Shown piece by piece: positions 34,001 to 47,235 of a stretch of DNA of 64,000 nucleotides. A program made the position numbers and the translations under genes. The stretch comes from Megamerina dolium (taxonomy: Eukaryota; Arthropoda; Insecta; Diptera; Megamerinidae), in the NCBI GenBank assembly GCA_963854835.1, contig OY978526.1:17967868-18031867 (forward strand), in the 5' to 3' direction. The notes under the pieces were generated by a model, which was not told where the DNA came from, searched no databases, and saw nothing but the letters and a program-made list of their open reading frames with translations. Within the stretch, counting starts at the first letter, position 1; each line of letters begins with the position of its first letter.

Positions 34001-37000
34001 ATTCTTTGATTTTCTTCTCATTTGTTTTCACTTTATGCTTGAGTCAGCTGCATTTATGTACCTTTCATCGAACCTCTGTTATTTTTTGGCTCACAAAAAC
34101 ATACTTCAAGTTATTCTCACTAATGTAATTAGCTGATTGCCACTTGGTCAACTCTCCCCAACAGAACAAAAATAAATAGTTGGCTATTTGGATTTTTGAT
34201 TTGAATAGTTCGAACTCTTTTCTGAAGCTCATCACAGAACGACATCTTGAAACTTTTAGAAATTTCTATTCCAAAAGGCTGCCTTTTTGTGATTTCGTAA
34301 ATTTAGGGAATTTCTAGGTAATTAATTTTCTTAATTGCCTATTTTATAATTCATTGTTTCATTGTTCTATGAAATAAATCATTTTTCTAAATAATAAATC
34401 ATTTTTCTTTAGAAACAAATGAAACAAAATATCTTAATATATTCTCTGATAGTGCATGCCTGTTTAGTGACTGAAGAGATATCGTACTTTATTCGCGCTA
34501 ATCTTATCCATAAGCACCACTAGGAACATCTTAGCCACTAACATCATTTTAGACGTTCATTTAGTCAACAGATTATCTCTTGAGGTAATTGACTTCTAAT
34601 TTGGCACAAAATGTCTGCTGAGGTAGAAATACTAGCATAATTGGAAGATGCCTACAGAAAAAAGTATTCAATGTTAGTGTACTTTTCAAGGCCACACGTG
34701 CTATTTCTATCAAATATGTAATTTCCTTTAAAATATTCGGATTTGCTTGCATTACAGTTATTAACCTTTATTCATTGCATTAACAAATATATTATATATA
34801 TATATATATTGTATGTTCTTTCAGGATGTGCGAATGATTGCGGGGGTGTGTGTGTGTGTGTGGGATTAATTTTCATTTATTATCATTTAACGAAATAACT
34901 GCGAATAGTAATAGGTTAATGTAAACATAATCGACTTTGTGCTTAGTAAATACTATCAAGATTTAAATCGAACAATTTATTTCTTTACCTGTTATAACAC
35001 GTGGCATGCATAGTAACGCACCGCCTATAAATGAAAGTACACTTTAAATGATGCTCTTATTTGTGTGGTTTTTTGTTGTTGTTGTTCATTTAGATTTTTT
35101 TTTGTGTGGTTAATTGAATATACTACGTTTTCAACTCATTCAAATCGTCATAGAGAGATATCTTTATCTGAGGTTAATAGGCAACCGATTGACCTTTTCC
35201 ACAAAAAATGGAGACTCATTTGAATATCATTGCCGCAATCATCAGATAAAATTGGGTTCATATCACTTTTGCATTGTCAATGTGCTCACATGTTAAATGT
35301 TAGCTTAGCAAAGTTATATGTAGGAGGAGAATCGTTTTTGCTCTTTCGCGTTTCCTATTATTCCTACATATTTGGGTAAATAGCAATCTATATATATGAT
35401 GATTTCTATAATACTCGTAATAATGGTAACGAGAAGAAAAAAGCAAAAAAAAAAAAAATGGAATAGAAATAATAGAAAATGACGAACAAAACGACGACTC
35501 TAAACGTCAATGCGTTGTTGTTTTTAGCGGCCCATCATAAACAATAATGGCCACATTATATATATATTTTGGCAAAAATGATGCTATAACTGATTTCGAT
35601 GCTATTGCTGTTGTTTGGTTCACAAAAATGAAATTGTAAACAACAACAATAACAAAAAATTATCGAAAAATTGGAAATGGAAATTTCATGTTTTGCTGCA
35701 GACCGCGTAGCACTTCAAAATGGTTCGTATACAAAATAGCAGCCAGAACAATAATCACAACAAGAACAAAAAATAACGTCAATAGCATTAGGAAGCAACT
35801 TAGTGCCACACACACCAAAAAAAGGGTATGTACGAATACATATGGTACATTCACATGTACGTATGCATATTTATGTGTGTGTGTGTGTGATTAACATTAA
35901 AGTTAATGTTGTAGGCGTGCTACTGCTAATGCTATTGTTGTTAGTGTTGTTAGTCGTGTGAATAGTATCAGAGCGTGTTTATGCTGATATTTGTCGGTGT
36001 ATATACAAACTTTTGTGGCTGAGCTTGTGCATATGTGTTGGTAATATGCATTTGGATATTTCTTTCAAATACAATGGTGTGGTTTTTATTAAATTTTTCC
36101 TCTCAGTGCAAACAATTTGATTTGAATGCCTCACTAATGGCTTTGAATGATTCGATGATACTGTTGTCGCTGCAAATATGCTCGGAGCATTTTTATAAAA
36201 AAAAAATTTTCTCACCCTATTTTTATGACATGACGCGACTCATGGGATTTTTACTAAAGAACGTTATTAAATTTTATGCGTGTCACATGTAATATGCGAC
36301 ATTTTATTTATTTTTATAATAATAATTTTTTTGTTGTGTTTATTTCCACTCTTTTGACGTTGATGATGAATAACAACAGCAAAACGACAAATACCAAACA
36401 CAAGTCAAATGAAGGAGAGAGAGACAGAAAGTGAGATCGAGAGAGAGAGAGAGATAGATAGATGGGAAGGCAAAAAATTATATTAAAAAATTGTTTTTGC
36501 ATATGATGCCGTTGATATGTCTGCTGGACATTAAATTACTCACTCACGCACACACACACAAAATACATACATACAAGTGTATACATTCCTATATATCGTA
36601 TGATGGCATATATATTTACAAGCTTTTGTCGCCTGTCGCTATTGCTTGTAGCATTTGCTTGTTGCTTTGACTGTTGCTACATATGTACAGTTGACATAAT
36701 AATAGCACAAATATATGTATATTTCTACAAACATACGCATAAAAAGCATTAAACACCAGCAGCCACAATTTAACACATACATACATACAACCACACAAAC
36801 GCACACGCACACATACATACATATAAGCTCGTGTGTGTGTAGTAATAATTTCATTTTGCTGTTGTCAGTGTCTTGCGGCAAATATGTGGTTATTATTATT
36901 TGTTGTAGTCGTTGTTGTTGTTGTTGTTGTTGTTGTTATTTTAAATCAGCAACAACGCACAGCAATATACGATACAAGAAAAACTCATCAAATACAACAT

Positions 37001-37339
37001 GTCATGGCATAATAAATATGCAACCAAAATTATATGTGTATATGTGTGCCCATTATATATAACAATTGCATAGCTCAATTTACTTTACAGGACCATCATT
37101 TGTTTTTTTTTTGCTTCATATTCCAATGTTGTTATGATTATTATGGTTATGATAATGATGATTATGATGATGATGATTATTATTATTTGTTACTATTGAT
37201 GTTGTTGTTGTTGTACAAAATATATATCATAATTTTCATTATGCTGTCATTTTTCATTACCATGTGCATGCGTTATGTATGGGCTAGTGTAAAATTGTTC
37301 TATTTCGATGTGAAAAAGGTAGCAAAATAATTACCCGTG
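34001..37339. other. AT-rich non-coding stretch with microsatellites
   Basis: No gene recognised. It contains a TA repeat near 34791-34809, TG repeats at 34847-34861 and 35876-35889, a GA block at 36438-36453, TACA repeats near 36778-36790 and a GTT repeat at 36910-36937. GAT/TTA-rich DNA lies at 37140-37190. Confidence 0.5.
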
Positions 37340-38420
37340 TTCTGACATTTCAAAAAAAAGTGTATATGCCAATAAAGTTTAAGATGGGTGAGACTAATGT
37401 CATCATAATGGAGTTTCAATGCCCAAAGAAATTCAAGAAAAATCGAAAGATCACCCCATATCTTCCTAGGAGTCGCACCTAACGGGGCAAAATATATGAA
37501 CTACCCCACTTCATTCTTTTCTTCGAACAGACTTATCTCCCGAACATACATATTTCTTATTTCAATTCCTTAGGGAGGCTCGTATACAAAATTGACGTGT
37601 TTATCTATTAAATATATAAAAGACTTTCATTAATTTCTTCACCCAAAACTTTTTCAAACATACATATTTCTTAGCTTTGTTTGTTTGGCGGGTTGCGATA
37701 CCAAAATAGATGAAGAAACACCCGAAAATCGTCAAATAACCTCTGAGCTACTCAGATATCACATCTATGTTTATGGAATGTAAAGCTGAAACTTATAAAT
37801 TTTTACTTTCTGATATTTTCTTTAACATAGTTAGCCTTACAAAGACTCCCATACAAAATTAACCTAAAATTGTCTGAAAATGAAGTAATGAGCCCATAAC
37901 TACCAGAAAATAGTCTTTCAAACATATCGAAATAAATATCATAAAAAATAATTTAAATAATACCTGAAAGTTGATGAATAACTCCTTAGCTGCTAGATAT
38001 TGCCTCTATGCTGGTGAAATGTTAGGCTTTTACTATGCGACAATTTTCCCTAGCTATTCTTGATAGCTACTTTTGCTCTCTTTAAAACTTCCTATACAAA
38101 ATTATCCAAAAATTACTAAAACTAAACAAATGAGCCTAAAGCTTCTTAGAAATTGCCACTAAAAATCACTTAGGACCTTTGCTATGAATTTCTGATTCAT
38201 TTGCGGCGACTTGAATTTCATTAATTTACGGCGACATTTCTTGCAGCTCCATTAAACGTTTTGTACTCTTGGCAGATTTGTCAACAATGGTTAATTGATG
38301 GTGCTAACTTTGTCGAAGCAAGGAAATTAATACTCAAGCCCTCTGCCATTATTTTCGTTCGGTTTCTCTAAAACTCCCAATATGAATTGATGCTTCTCCG
38401 AAACGAGAAAGTTTGAGGTT
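37340..38420. repeat. Degenerate tandem repeat, family B, copy 5 (long array)
   Basis: The longest family B stretch. Cores are seen near 37573 (GGAGGCTCGTATACAAAATT), 37687 (GGCGGGTTGCGATACCAAAA), 37843 (AAAGACTCCCATACAAAATT) and 38082 (AAAACTTCCTATACAAAATT). They alternate with AACCTCTGAGCTACTCAGAT, CTTAGCTGCTAGATATTGCC and AGCTTCTTAGAAATTGCCAC blocks that correspond to each other. Spacing varies from about 115 to 240 bp because of internal insertions and deletions. Confidence 0.6.
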
Positions 38421-39780
38421 TTGTAGAGTAAAATTTTGCTCAAAATTTACAGACTTATTTATGGAAAGTACTAAGAAATTTTTATTATTTAATTTTGTTT
38501 ATTTGCTTAAATAATCTAATAATTTTGACCTAAGTGAATTTCTATTTGAATTTTTATGAATGTACAATCTTATGTGTCTTATAGTCTGTCTATAATATGC
38601 CCTATTATTATTTTTTATGTTTCTCGCAATTTACTATGTCTAGAAGCTTAGAAGCTTTTACACATGAATAAAATATAAAAAATGTGAATAGGCATCTTAA
38701 GAATATTTTAGGTAGAATGTATTACTTGTACATCAATTTACGTAGACGCATTACAAATGGTAGTTAAGGAATTCAGTCGGTATGTAAATAATCTTTTCAT
38801 TGATGTCCAATGTTTTGATAGAAATTTCATTAATTCTCTTAGAGAATAACATGTCATTTTAATAATAAAAAAAAAAAAAACCAAAAATACTAAAGCAGAA
38901 AAACAAATATCAAGCAAGCAATAGCGCCTAATTGAATCTGAATACATATATATACAATATATATATATATTTGTAGCTGTTGTTGATCTCTTTGGTTGCT
39001 ATGTATTTACTTCTCGTCATTGCTTGATGTTGAACATTTCCCCATTATGAGACTGCATTCGCAAATAAACAATTTTTATTATGCACTACAGCGATGTGAT
39101 GTGATGATGTAAAACATGGCTCATAAAAACGTTTGTGTAATTTCGCATTAACAAACAAATAACAAGCAGTTACATATAGATATAAAATATAAACACATAC
39201 AGATGTCCTCATATAATTTCACCTACATACATCTATATGGGTAGGAACATTTAATTCACAAAAGACAACGTATTATTATTATTATTATTATTATTATTAC
39301 GAGTCAAAGTAAGTAATTTTCCAAATAATCTATCTGCAATATACACACAAACATATATTCACACACTCACACATATATATAGAAGAATGTAATAATATAA
39401 CGTAGTAATTGTCATGTTTTGTTTTTATTAGTGCATCACTAGCAAGCAATTGTTGTTGTTGTATGTACTATAGCACTAATCATCATGAACCTGTTTTTTT
39501 TGTTTGTTTTTGTTTTCAGCCACAATTTTCTCTCATTACTAGCCACAGTGACAATGACATTATGACAATATGTAGACACATAGCAATAAATAGTTTTAAT
39601 AATAGTTATTATACCAAGTAGAAAATAATATAGCTTCGTAATTAGTCCTGAAAAACATCATTGTTAGAAGTAGTATGCAGTTCCTTGAGATATCATACTG
39701 AAATGAGCCACTTGCAGTATAAATATTTATGCCATAAAGCCTTCAGACAGCTTGTTAAAATATCCTCATACTTACATGCA
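38421..39780. other. AT-rich non-coding stretch
   Basis: No gene recognised. A TAT/ATT trinucleotide repeat spans 39271-39299 and GTGATGTGATGATG lies near 39095. Confidence 0.5.
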
Positions 39781-40000
39781 GAGGAATCGTCTCTAGAAGA
39801 ATGAAATGTAAGATCTATCCCCATTAATTTGTCCTTTCCAATATTTTTTTAAATATATTTACTACCCAACTTTACCCCTTTAAAGGGACACACATACAAA
39901 AAATACGTAAAAGCACATGAAAAACGACAATTGACATCATAGTTGCCCAGAAATCACCACGAAATACGGGAACTTCTGTTGACTATTGATTCGTACAATT
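39781..40000. repeat. Degenerate repeat, family B, copy 6
   Basis: Blocks in family order: GAGGAATCGTCTCTAGAAGA (39781-39800), GAAATGTAAGATCTATCCCC, ACTACCCAACTTTACCCCTT, AAAGGGACACACATACAAAA, GAAAAACGACAATTGACATC and TTGCCCAGAAATCACCACGA. It is one of the best preserved single units. Confidence 0.6.
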
Positions 40001-43000
40001 CCAGTTAGCATTTGCTTGTAAAATTTCACTGTTTTTGCTTCCCTTGTTATAAATAAATATATAATAAATGTAATATTCACCCGTTTATTGTATTTCCTAT
40101 AGGTTTTAAAGATAATAAAATCTATAGTATATATGAATATACAATGTACTCTAATTCTCTAACTACTTCCATTGTACTTCCACTACTTTTTACCTCATAT
40201 ACTTAACTATCATACACATTTATTATCTGTTGTAATGATAATGGTTTCTTAGGGGACCAAACGAAGCGACAATTGAAGTTGTAAAAGCAAAAAAAAGCGT
40301 TATCAAATGTATGTACACATGTATGTACTCATTCAGGATATTAAACACTAAAAATAAAATAATACTACTGACCATCATTACCTTGTTAATATTAATATAT
40401 ATTTTTTGCTTTAGTCGTCATGTCATCCCATCATTGTCACATATTGTATGGATGTGTTTATATGTAATTGTATGCGACCTTAGCGGTTGATATATTTTAT
40501 GGGTTATTTGTGTATTGTGAAATTCAATTCATTCCCCACTGCATTCTCAGAATAATTCTTTGTTCCATTGTGGTTATTATAAATTTAGGCTTATAATTTC
40601 ATCTTCATAAATTCTGAAGAATGTCTAAAACCTATGCCGATTGGATTAGACTAATAGATGCTGATTTTTTTCAGTAACAACGGTAATTTCTTGCTCATTG
40701 GATAGGTGAACAAGATAATTACCCTATATGAGGAAGTGAAAACTCGCAAGTACTTCAAGAGAAGCAATGTATCCAACAAAAATGACTGTCGGATATGCAT
40801 TTTTCAACAAGACCGCATTCAATGATGATACAATACGTCACCTTTTGATTCAATTGCAAGAAAAGTTAAAAATTTGGCGACGTCAACTGGCTTTAAAGTT
40901 CATAGGACTTGACAGCGGTTAGCACTTTTTGTTGGGCTATGCGAAAGAATATGCTTTTGCTAAAATTCGTAAAGTCGTGGCTTAACTGCCAGCCAAAATG
41001 TCCTAAAGATGTAATTTAAAGTTATATTAAACTGATCAAAGAATTAAAAGATCGAGTTCGCAGCAAACATGCATAATGACAAGGTTCAAGCAACAGGCAT
41101 AATGACAAGATTCAAGGAACATGTTGATAATAGAATATGATCGAAAATGAATGTTTATCTTTGTATTTGGAATGACAAAAATTGATAACACTATATAAGG
41201 TAATCCATTCACACTGAAAGAGAAAATCATTTAAGATTATTTTGAGCCTTTGGCAATTATTTGCTATTTCATAGACTCAAAATATCATTATTTATAATAT
41301 TTAAAATATTAAAGCCAATTGCTTGAGTTTGCAATTAAAATTTTTTAAATTTCAATATATATCTACATATAAAGTAAACACTCTTCAATACACTAAATTA
41401 TTCTTATAAAATTTAGTCTCCATAAAAAAAAAATAGAAATAAAAAAAAAATATTTCACGCCTACATATTGTACGTATTAATGTCTGGCCTTCTCATTAAA
41501 TATAAATACAACAACAACAATAAAAAAAATAAATACAAATACTCTTACATAAATGTGTAGTAAAATAAGAATAAAATAAAAAACCACAACAACAACAACA
41601 ATCATACTAAATAGTTGCTTTACTCACTAAATATGTTGATTTTTTTTTATAGGAAAATATTATAACAAATAATTTTCTCTTCCTCAACACTCACACAAGC
41701 TAGCTGAATATATTTTTACTCCCAAGGTGACCATGATGATATAGCATCCTTTTTTTTTGTTTTGTTTTCATCTTTGTTTTGTTTTTGCTTTTAATTGTAC
41801 ACTTTTATGCTATAAAATTTGGCCGAAATGACCATCACGCCTTTTAATAAAGTCGAATAATGTGCACATTAACAGAATTCATTTGTTGCTATATTCGGTG
41901 TTATTGTTGTTGTTGTTGTTGTTGATTTTGTTATTGTGACAAAATAAATTTGCAGTTGGAGAAAAAAAAAAAACCAAATATTGGGTTTTTCTCAATCCTC
42001 TACACTCTAACTTCCAAACTGGTGAGATGTCCTTTTTTTGTTTTGTTCAAATTTAGTATTTTGTTAGTAAATGTAAAAGCTAACGCTTATAGGAATACTT
42101 ATATTATACGTACGTAAATATTTATGTATATATATGTGTGTGTGTGTGTGTGTGTGCGTAGAAGACTCGAAATTTGTATTAATTTTTGTGTTTTCCCTTT
42201 TGTTGGATTATAATCCTTTTTGTAGGGGTTCCTTCATTCTCTTTCTATAAGCAATTGCTTATTATCTCTTTCTAACATTCATCCTATTTCACTGTTGTTT
42301 GTTCCCTCGCAGGTACTTACGCACCTGATTCATGGGTATTCTTTTAAATGTATTTCTATTTGTATGCTTGCATAGAATATGCATTAGTGCGAGTCAAATT
42401 TTGTGTAAAATCAAATTATCAATGATTAAAAAAATGTTTGTCCCGAATTTGTTACTATAGGAGTCATTTTTTAGAGTATAAATATACTTTAACAATACTT
42501 ATTTGTGAAAATTCAAAGCTGGAAATTGAGCAACAGTTTAGCAATTAAATCATTGGTAAGTATTTCTATTTTTATTTTTTTTTTTGCTATAAGATTTGCG
42601 GATAGAAATTCACCCGCTCGAATATACACACACAGTACATGCTTACTTACATTTAATATGAACATTCACTGTCCATTGTCCAATTTCCCTTTCCATTCAC
42701 GATGATTTAGTTGAATCAACTGAAACAACTGTAGCAACAACATTGCGGCAATAGCAATAACAACAGCAACAGCAGTAGCAGCAGCATAAAAGACAATTCT
42801 CATGTTGAAAGTAATGAAGTTTAATGTTTCAATTAGAAATGGTGAAGGTCTTTTTACGATTTCTTTTTCTGTTTTCTTTTTTTTGTTCTGTTTTTTGCCT
42901 TATTTTATTTTATTTCTCTATTTCTCTCAGTGTAGTTTATTGCATTTTGTATGTAGAAATAATGTAATACTGTTATTATGGCTCACAAGTATAAATCACA

Positions 43001-43280
43001 TTTACTATTTATGACCCCGATATACAAATGTATGTATGTATATAGTATGTATATAGTACTTACATTTTTTTTTTTAATATTTATAAGTACGAATATAGTT
43101 AGGTGGCACCATTATGTTGGATGAGATTTTACGAATTCGCGAGTGAGTTACATTTGCCATATGAGAATTGTTAAAATTAGTATTAATATACATTACGTAT
43201 TTTTTGTTTTTTTGCTTTGTATTTCTTGTAATACATCTATTATGATTATGTTAATTTTGTATTTGTTCTTGTTCTTGCAG
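40001..43280. other. AT-rich stretch; possible remains of a transposase near 40.8-41.0 kb
   Basis: No intact gene. At 40770-40985 a + strand reading gives MTVGYAFFNKTAFNDDTIRHLLIQLQ and, after a stop, HFLLGYAKEYAFAK. The last part faintly resembles the DYFLWGYVKxxVYA block of Tc1/mariner transposases; this is too weak to call. A TG repeat lies at 42135-42156, GTT repeats near 41905-41923, CAA repeats near 41589-41600 and CAG-type repeats near 42760-42785. Confidence 0.35.
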
Positions 43281-43386
43281 GATGGCAAATTAACAACAAA
43301 GAGTGAGGAGGATACAGAAGACGATGACTCATCTGGTGAAGAGGATGATGATGATCCAACAACAACAACAGGACATGAACCAAGAA
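43281..43386 (+). CDS. Acidic internal coding exon of an unidentified gene
   Basis: The segment is flanked by an acceptor (TTGTTCTTGCAG, 43269-43280, with a pyrimidine-rich tract) and a consensus donor GTAAGT at 43387. In the open phase it encodes about 35 residues beginning DGKLTTKSEEDTEDDDSSGE, continuing EDDDDPTTTTGHEPR, with one base left over (106 bp). The composition is a phosphorylation-prone acidic linker with casein-kinase-like S/T-E/D sites. GC is clearly above the flanking DNA. I do not recognise the gene. Confidence rests on the paired splice sites plus the non-random coding. Other exons were not found nearby; the next could lie outside the window or be too short to see. Confidence 0.7.
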
Positions 43387-46300
43387 GTAAGTCAATAAGA
43401 ATTTTCGCATACTTATTTAATATTTTTTTTTATAAATAAATAGTATCAATAAATATGAGAAAATACTGTAATACTATTTGTTATAGAAGACATTTGGAAA
43501 CAAGTGGTATTCTCATGTCTTATTTGAAATTTCAATATCATGAGTGCTATCATACTGTAAACCCCTATGCATTTTATAATTATTGATCTATGAATTGAAG
43601 TTAAGGAACACTGTCATCACGACTTAGTCAGATCTTTTGTGTGAACTCTTGATGTTTTAACCCGATCCTAAGTTTCCGATGAATTTTACTTGCTTCACTT
43701 AATGGAGGGAGTTAAGCATAATACAATACTCCCATTAGGTTTCCACGATCTAAAGTACTACTTCTCTCCTCATTTCAATTAAAATTTTTACGGAGGGGAT
43801 GCCTCTAATAGGCAAGTACCCAGGTACGTTTGTGTAATGAAACTTATTTAATTAATAGCTGAAGCATAAAAATAAAATACATTTTTAGAAATTACTTTAA
43901 TTTGCTAGTTTTGATATCATTGGTTGATTAACTTTTAGAAAATTTGAATTCAAATTCTAATGTGAGTGTAAATGTGAGTGCAAATGTGAGTGGCGGCAAA
44001 GGAAAGAGATGGTGATGATATAAAAAATTTATATGAAAACAAATGAAAATTACATACAATCAAGTGAAGAGGACTGATCTTTTTCAGAATATACAATATT
44101 AGAATAAAAATCTTTTTTCAACAGTGCATTTACGAGTACCTACAATTAGAGTAGGGTCTTTCACTGGTCATTAGTCGGTGTTTCTTTATTTTGTTCATTC
44201 ACTCGATGATTTAAATTTATTGATTGTTTTTACTCGAATTTCGAAAAATCTTAGTATTTTTGCATATATTTCTCCAATGTACTACGACGTTGAAAAATAT
44301 ATGTGCTTAAGTATTTTCTTCTCAGGGAAGATAAGGCAAAAACGCATATATTGGCATTGACAATTTTAAGATTCATTACCATGAAAAGAATAGGGGCTGC
44401 TCTGCTTCAAATATTATTTTTTATTGTATTTTCATCACAAACAGGATTTTATTGTAGTAAGATAGTCCAGCTATATTAAGAAGTAGCACTTGGTTTACAT
44501 CATTTCATATTAAAGTTCTTTGCTCATTATACAGTATGCGAATTGAATTATATTCATCATATGAATTATCATTTAATTAAATTAAAATTAAAATATATGG
44601 AAGATTTTTAAACAATATGTCATAGTTAGGAACACCTTATATGCTCCCTCTATATGCAATCTGATATGAAACAACTTGAGCAACACGCACAAGACTTTTT
44701 GGGTAAAAGTATATTATTTTCGATATTCTTAAAAATATACTATATATACCTACTTGTACTTGTACTGACATATGGGTGTCACAAACAAAAGTCTACTTTA
44801 AATTTTTGTGTCATACAATTAATTTTTTGTTTTGTTTTCTCTCTCATACAAGTATGCAAAAAAAAAAAATAATATAAATGTAAAAAAAATACCAAATATA
44901 AAATGGAATATTTTATATGCCAACGACAATAGAAAATGATAAATCTACCAAAACAACAAACAACTAAACTAAAAGAGCAAAAACAATATGCACAAAGAGA
45001 GTCTAAGAACAAAACACTGTAGCACAGAAGACTTGACTTAATGCATATACAAAAACACTAAAAAAAAAACAAAATACAAAAATTATGTACAAACATACAA
45101 ATACAATTAAATAAAGCGTCATGCAATAAAAAACAGGAAAACATTTTTTTTCTTTTGTTTTTCATATTTTTCTTTTTTTTTCAAGCTTAATAAATTTTGC
45201 AGCCTTGTAAGTGAATAAGAGTAGCAGCATGTACATATTCGTATACTCGTATGTGTTTGTGTATGTAGTATCAGCATTAACGGCAACAGTTTTCCAAAAA
45301 CTTTTCAAAGGCATTTTTTTCATATCACATTGCTGCAATAAACAGAAACAACAACCGCATTAGCAGTAGTAGTAGTAGTAGTAGTAGCATTATACCTAGT
45401 TATATAACTTCACTTGGCACTAATACTATGATAGCGTTGAGATACTAACATTAACTCATACATCATATAGAGACATACTTGAGGCATATATGTATATATA
45501 ATTTCAACACTTGTGAGCTACATACGTGCATGCATTGTATATACGTGTGTAGGTACCTTGGACATATGAAAATTGTGGCGGCATTTTGAAAAATTACCCA
45601 GATTTCTTCGTTGACAGTTTATATATGTATGCTACATATAGTGCATAGATGTGTATGCATATGAGCGAGTATGTTAGTGAGTGAGTGAATAAGTGTAAGA
45701 GTGTATGTAGAGTATTATAGAAATATCAGCAACACGCGACAGCAACAACAACACTGCAACAAAAATACCAACAGCATTTAGTAGTAGTAAAAGTAGCATA
45801 TGAGGAGAGAAGTTGTGAATTTAACAAAATCCAACAACGATTAGTAAGCTATTTTATTTCAATTGTTTTAAAAATTTTAATCAATAAAATATCATTAGCA
45901 ACAAAATACTAGAACCAGTTAGTCGCATCTGGTAAATTAATATTGACTGCAAAAATGTCATATTTCTTGGGATGCATTTTGACGTGATTCTGTGTCATTG
46001 GAACAAAGACCTATGGAATAGAATTAGTTATTGATAATTTTTGCATTTTTTTTTTATTATTAGGTGAATACGTACATCATCAAACCACTTGAGTCTGTAC
46101 CTTAAGAACAGGCGACACAGAGAAGTGTCGAATTTACGAATTTATTTCCAGAATTTCAAAAACTACGCATCTACTTCGAGAGTATTCCTAAAATAACGGC
46201 AAATATTAAAAATTGCATACATTTACGGTATATTGCACCCTGAAATTTGAAGGTTTTAGCACATTTCAAATGGTTGAGGTGGTTCTCTATACTTTGTTCT

Positions 46301-46990
46301 AATGAAATATTGTATTTGCTCCTTCAGGCAAATACAATCACCGCGCTTTGTGATGATGATTTCAAGTGTAGTTTTAAGCTAAAGTCGAGAGTCAGGTAAT
46401 CGGAAAAACCTAAAAAAACTCTTATGAATTGTGCTTTGGTATACAAATGTCTCAAAAAATTGAATTTTTTTGTTCGATTTTTCAAGAGTCAATTTTATTT
46501 TGATTTCTTCAGGCTATAAGTAGACAAAAATTTAAAAATTTGCACGATAAAAATTTAGTGTGCTAGAATAGTGAGTCTAGCAATCCAGCAAACGGAAAGT
46601 TCAGTTCAAAATTTTTCGGAAGACCGGCGCATTATAGATATTATTCCGAAAAAAATTCTTATAGAATAACCTCAAGTGAACTCGGAAACTGAAAATATGT
46701 TAGAAGGTGCTAACTAGTAGATCAAAGTAACCCATAAAATAAAATCTTTCGCGCTTGAAATTACAATTTTTTGCTGAACAAAACATGATATGAAGTAATC
46801 AGTTAACTTTAAATTAGAAAAATTCCCCACTAATAATCACAAGCAGTCTTGCAAGTAAAGAAGAAGTAAAATTCCTCGCATATTATTGGCATCAGGATTT
46901 TAGTATTCAAATTTTTTCCTTGTACTTGTGAGCTATTAATTATGGTTCAAGGCAATAAATTCAAAATTTATTTATAAATATTGTCTAGAG
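43387..46990. other. AT-rich non-coding stretch, probably intron
   Basis: Lies downstream of the 43-kb exon donor. No convincing second exon. A short open stretch at 44630-44703 (SLYMQSDMKQLEQHAQDFL, before GGTAAAAG) looks coding-like but has no pyrimidine-rich acceptor in a compatible phase. A TAG/AGT trinucleotide repeat is at 45364-45387. Long A-rich and T-rich runs are frequent. Confidence 0.45.
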
Positions 46991-46999
46991 AGGTTGCTA

Positions 47000-47235
47000 G
47001 ATCGATTTGCTAAATTGGGACGGACGATCAAACCAATTGCCAACCGGAATCTCATTAGCATTGGCTATGATGAGAGTTTTCCAAACATTTTTTGTCGAAA
47101 TTGTGGTAGCAAGTACAAGGAAGAATAGATTACACAACCTTTTTTGTTTATGCCCTTCATGTTTGTCTCAAAATTCGCCTCTCTGGCGTCTCTTTTTCTA
47201 AAAGAACCCTATGACTTGTGTAGCATCTAAACGAT
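47000..47235 (+). mobile_element. Probable LINE C-terminal zinc-knuckle relic
   Basis: Frames combined across a stop and a frameshift read LGRTIKPIANRNLISIGYDE, FCRNCGSKYKEE and then HNLFCLCPSCLSQNSPLWRLFF. The order CRxCG, EE, HxLFCxCP matches the C-terminal CxxC...H...C motif of RNase H-bearing LINEs, as at 10550-10620. It is short and decayed, and the family is uncertain. Confidence 0.5.

Noticed and set aside
36715..37330. Tyr/Asp-rich and Thr/His-rich frames near 36.7-37.3 kb
   Set aside because: Translations of ACAT, GTT and GAT microsatellites.
40740..41000. Possible Tc1/mariner transposase relic (HFLLGYAKEYAFAK)
   Set aside because: Only one short block resembles the DYFLWGY motif. 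The preceding residues do not match, a stop interrupts, and no terminal repeats were found.
44630..44703. Coding-looking stretch MQSDMKQLEQHAQDFLG before GGTAAAAG
   Set aside because: There is no pyrimidine-rich acceptor, the only AG upstream leaves a frame that does not fit the 43-kb exon, and there is no recognisable homology.
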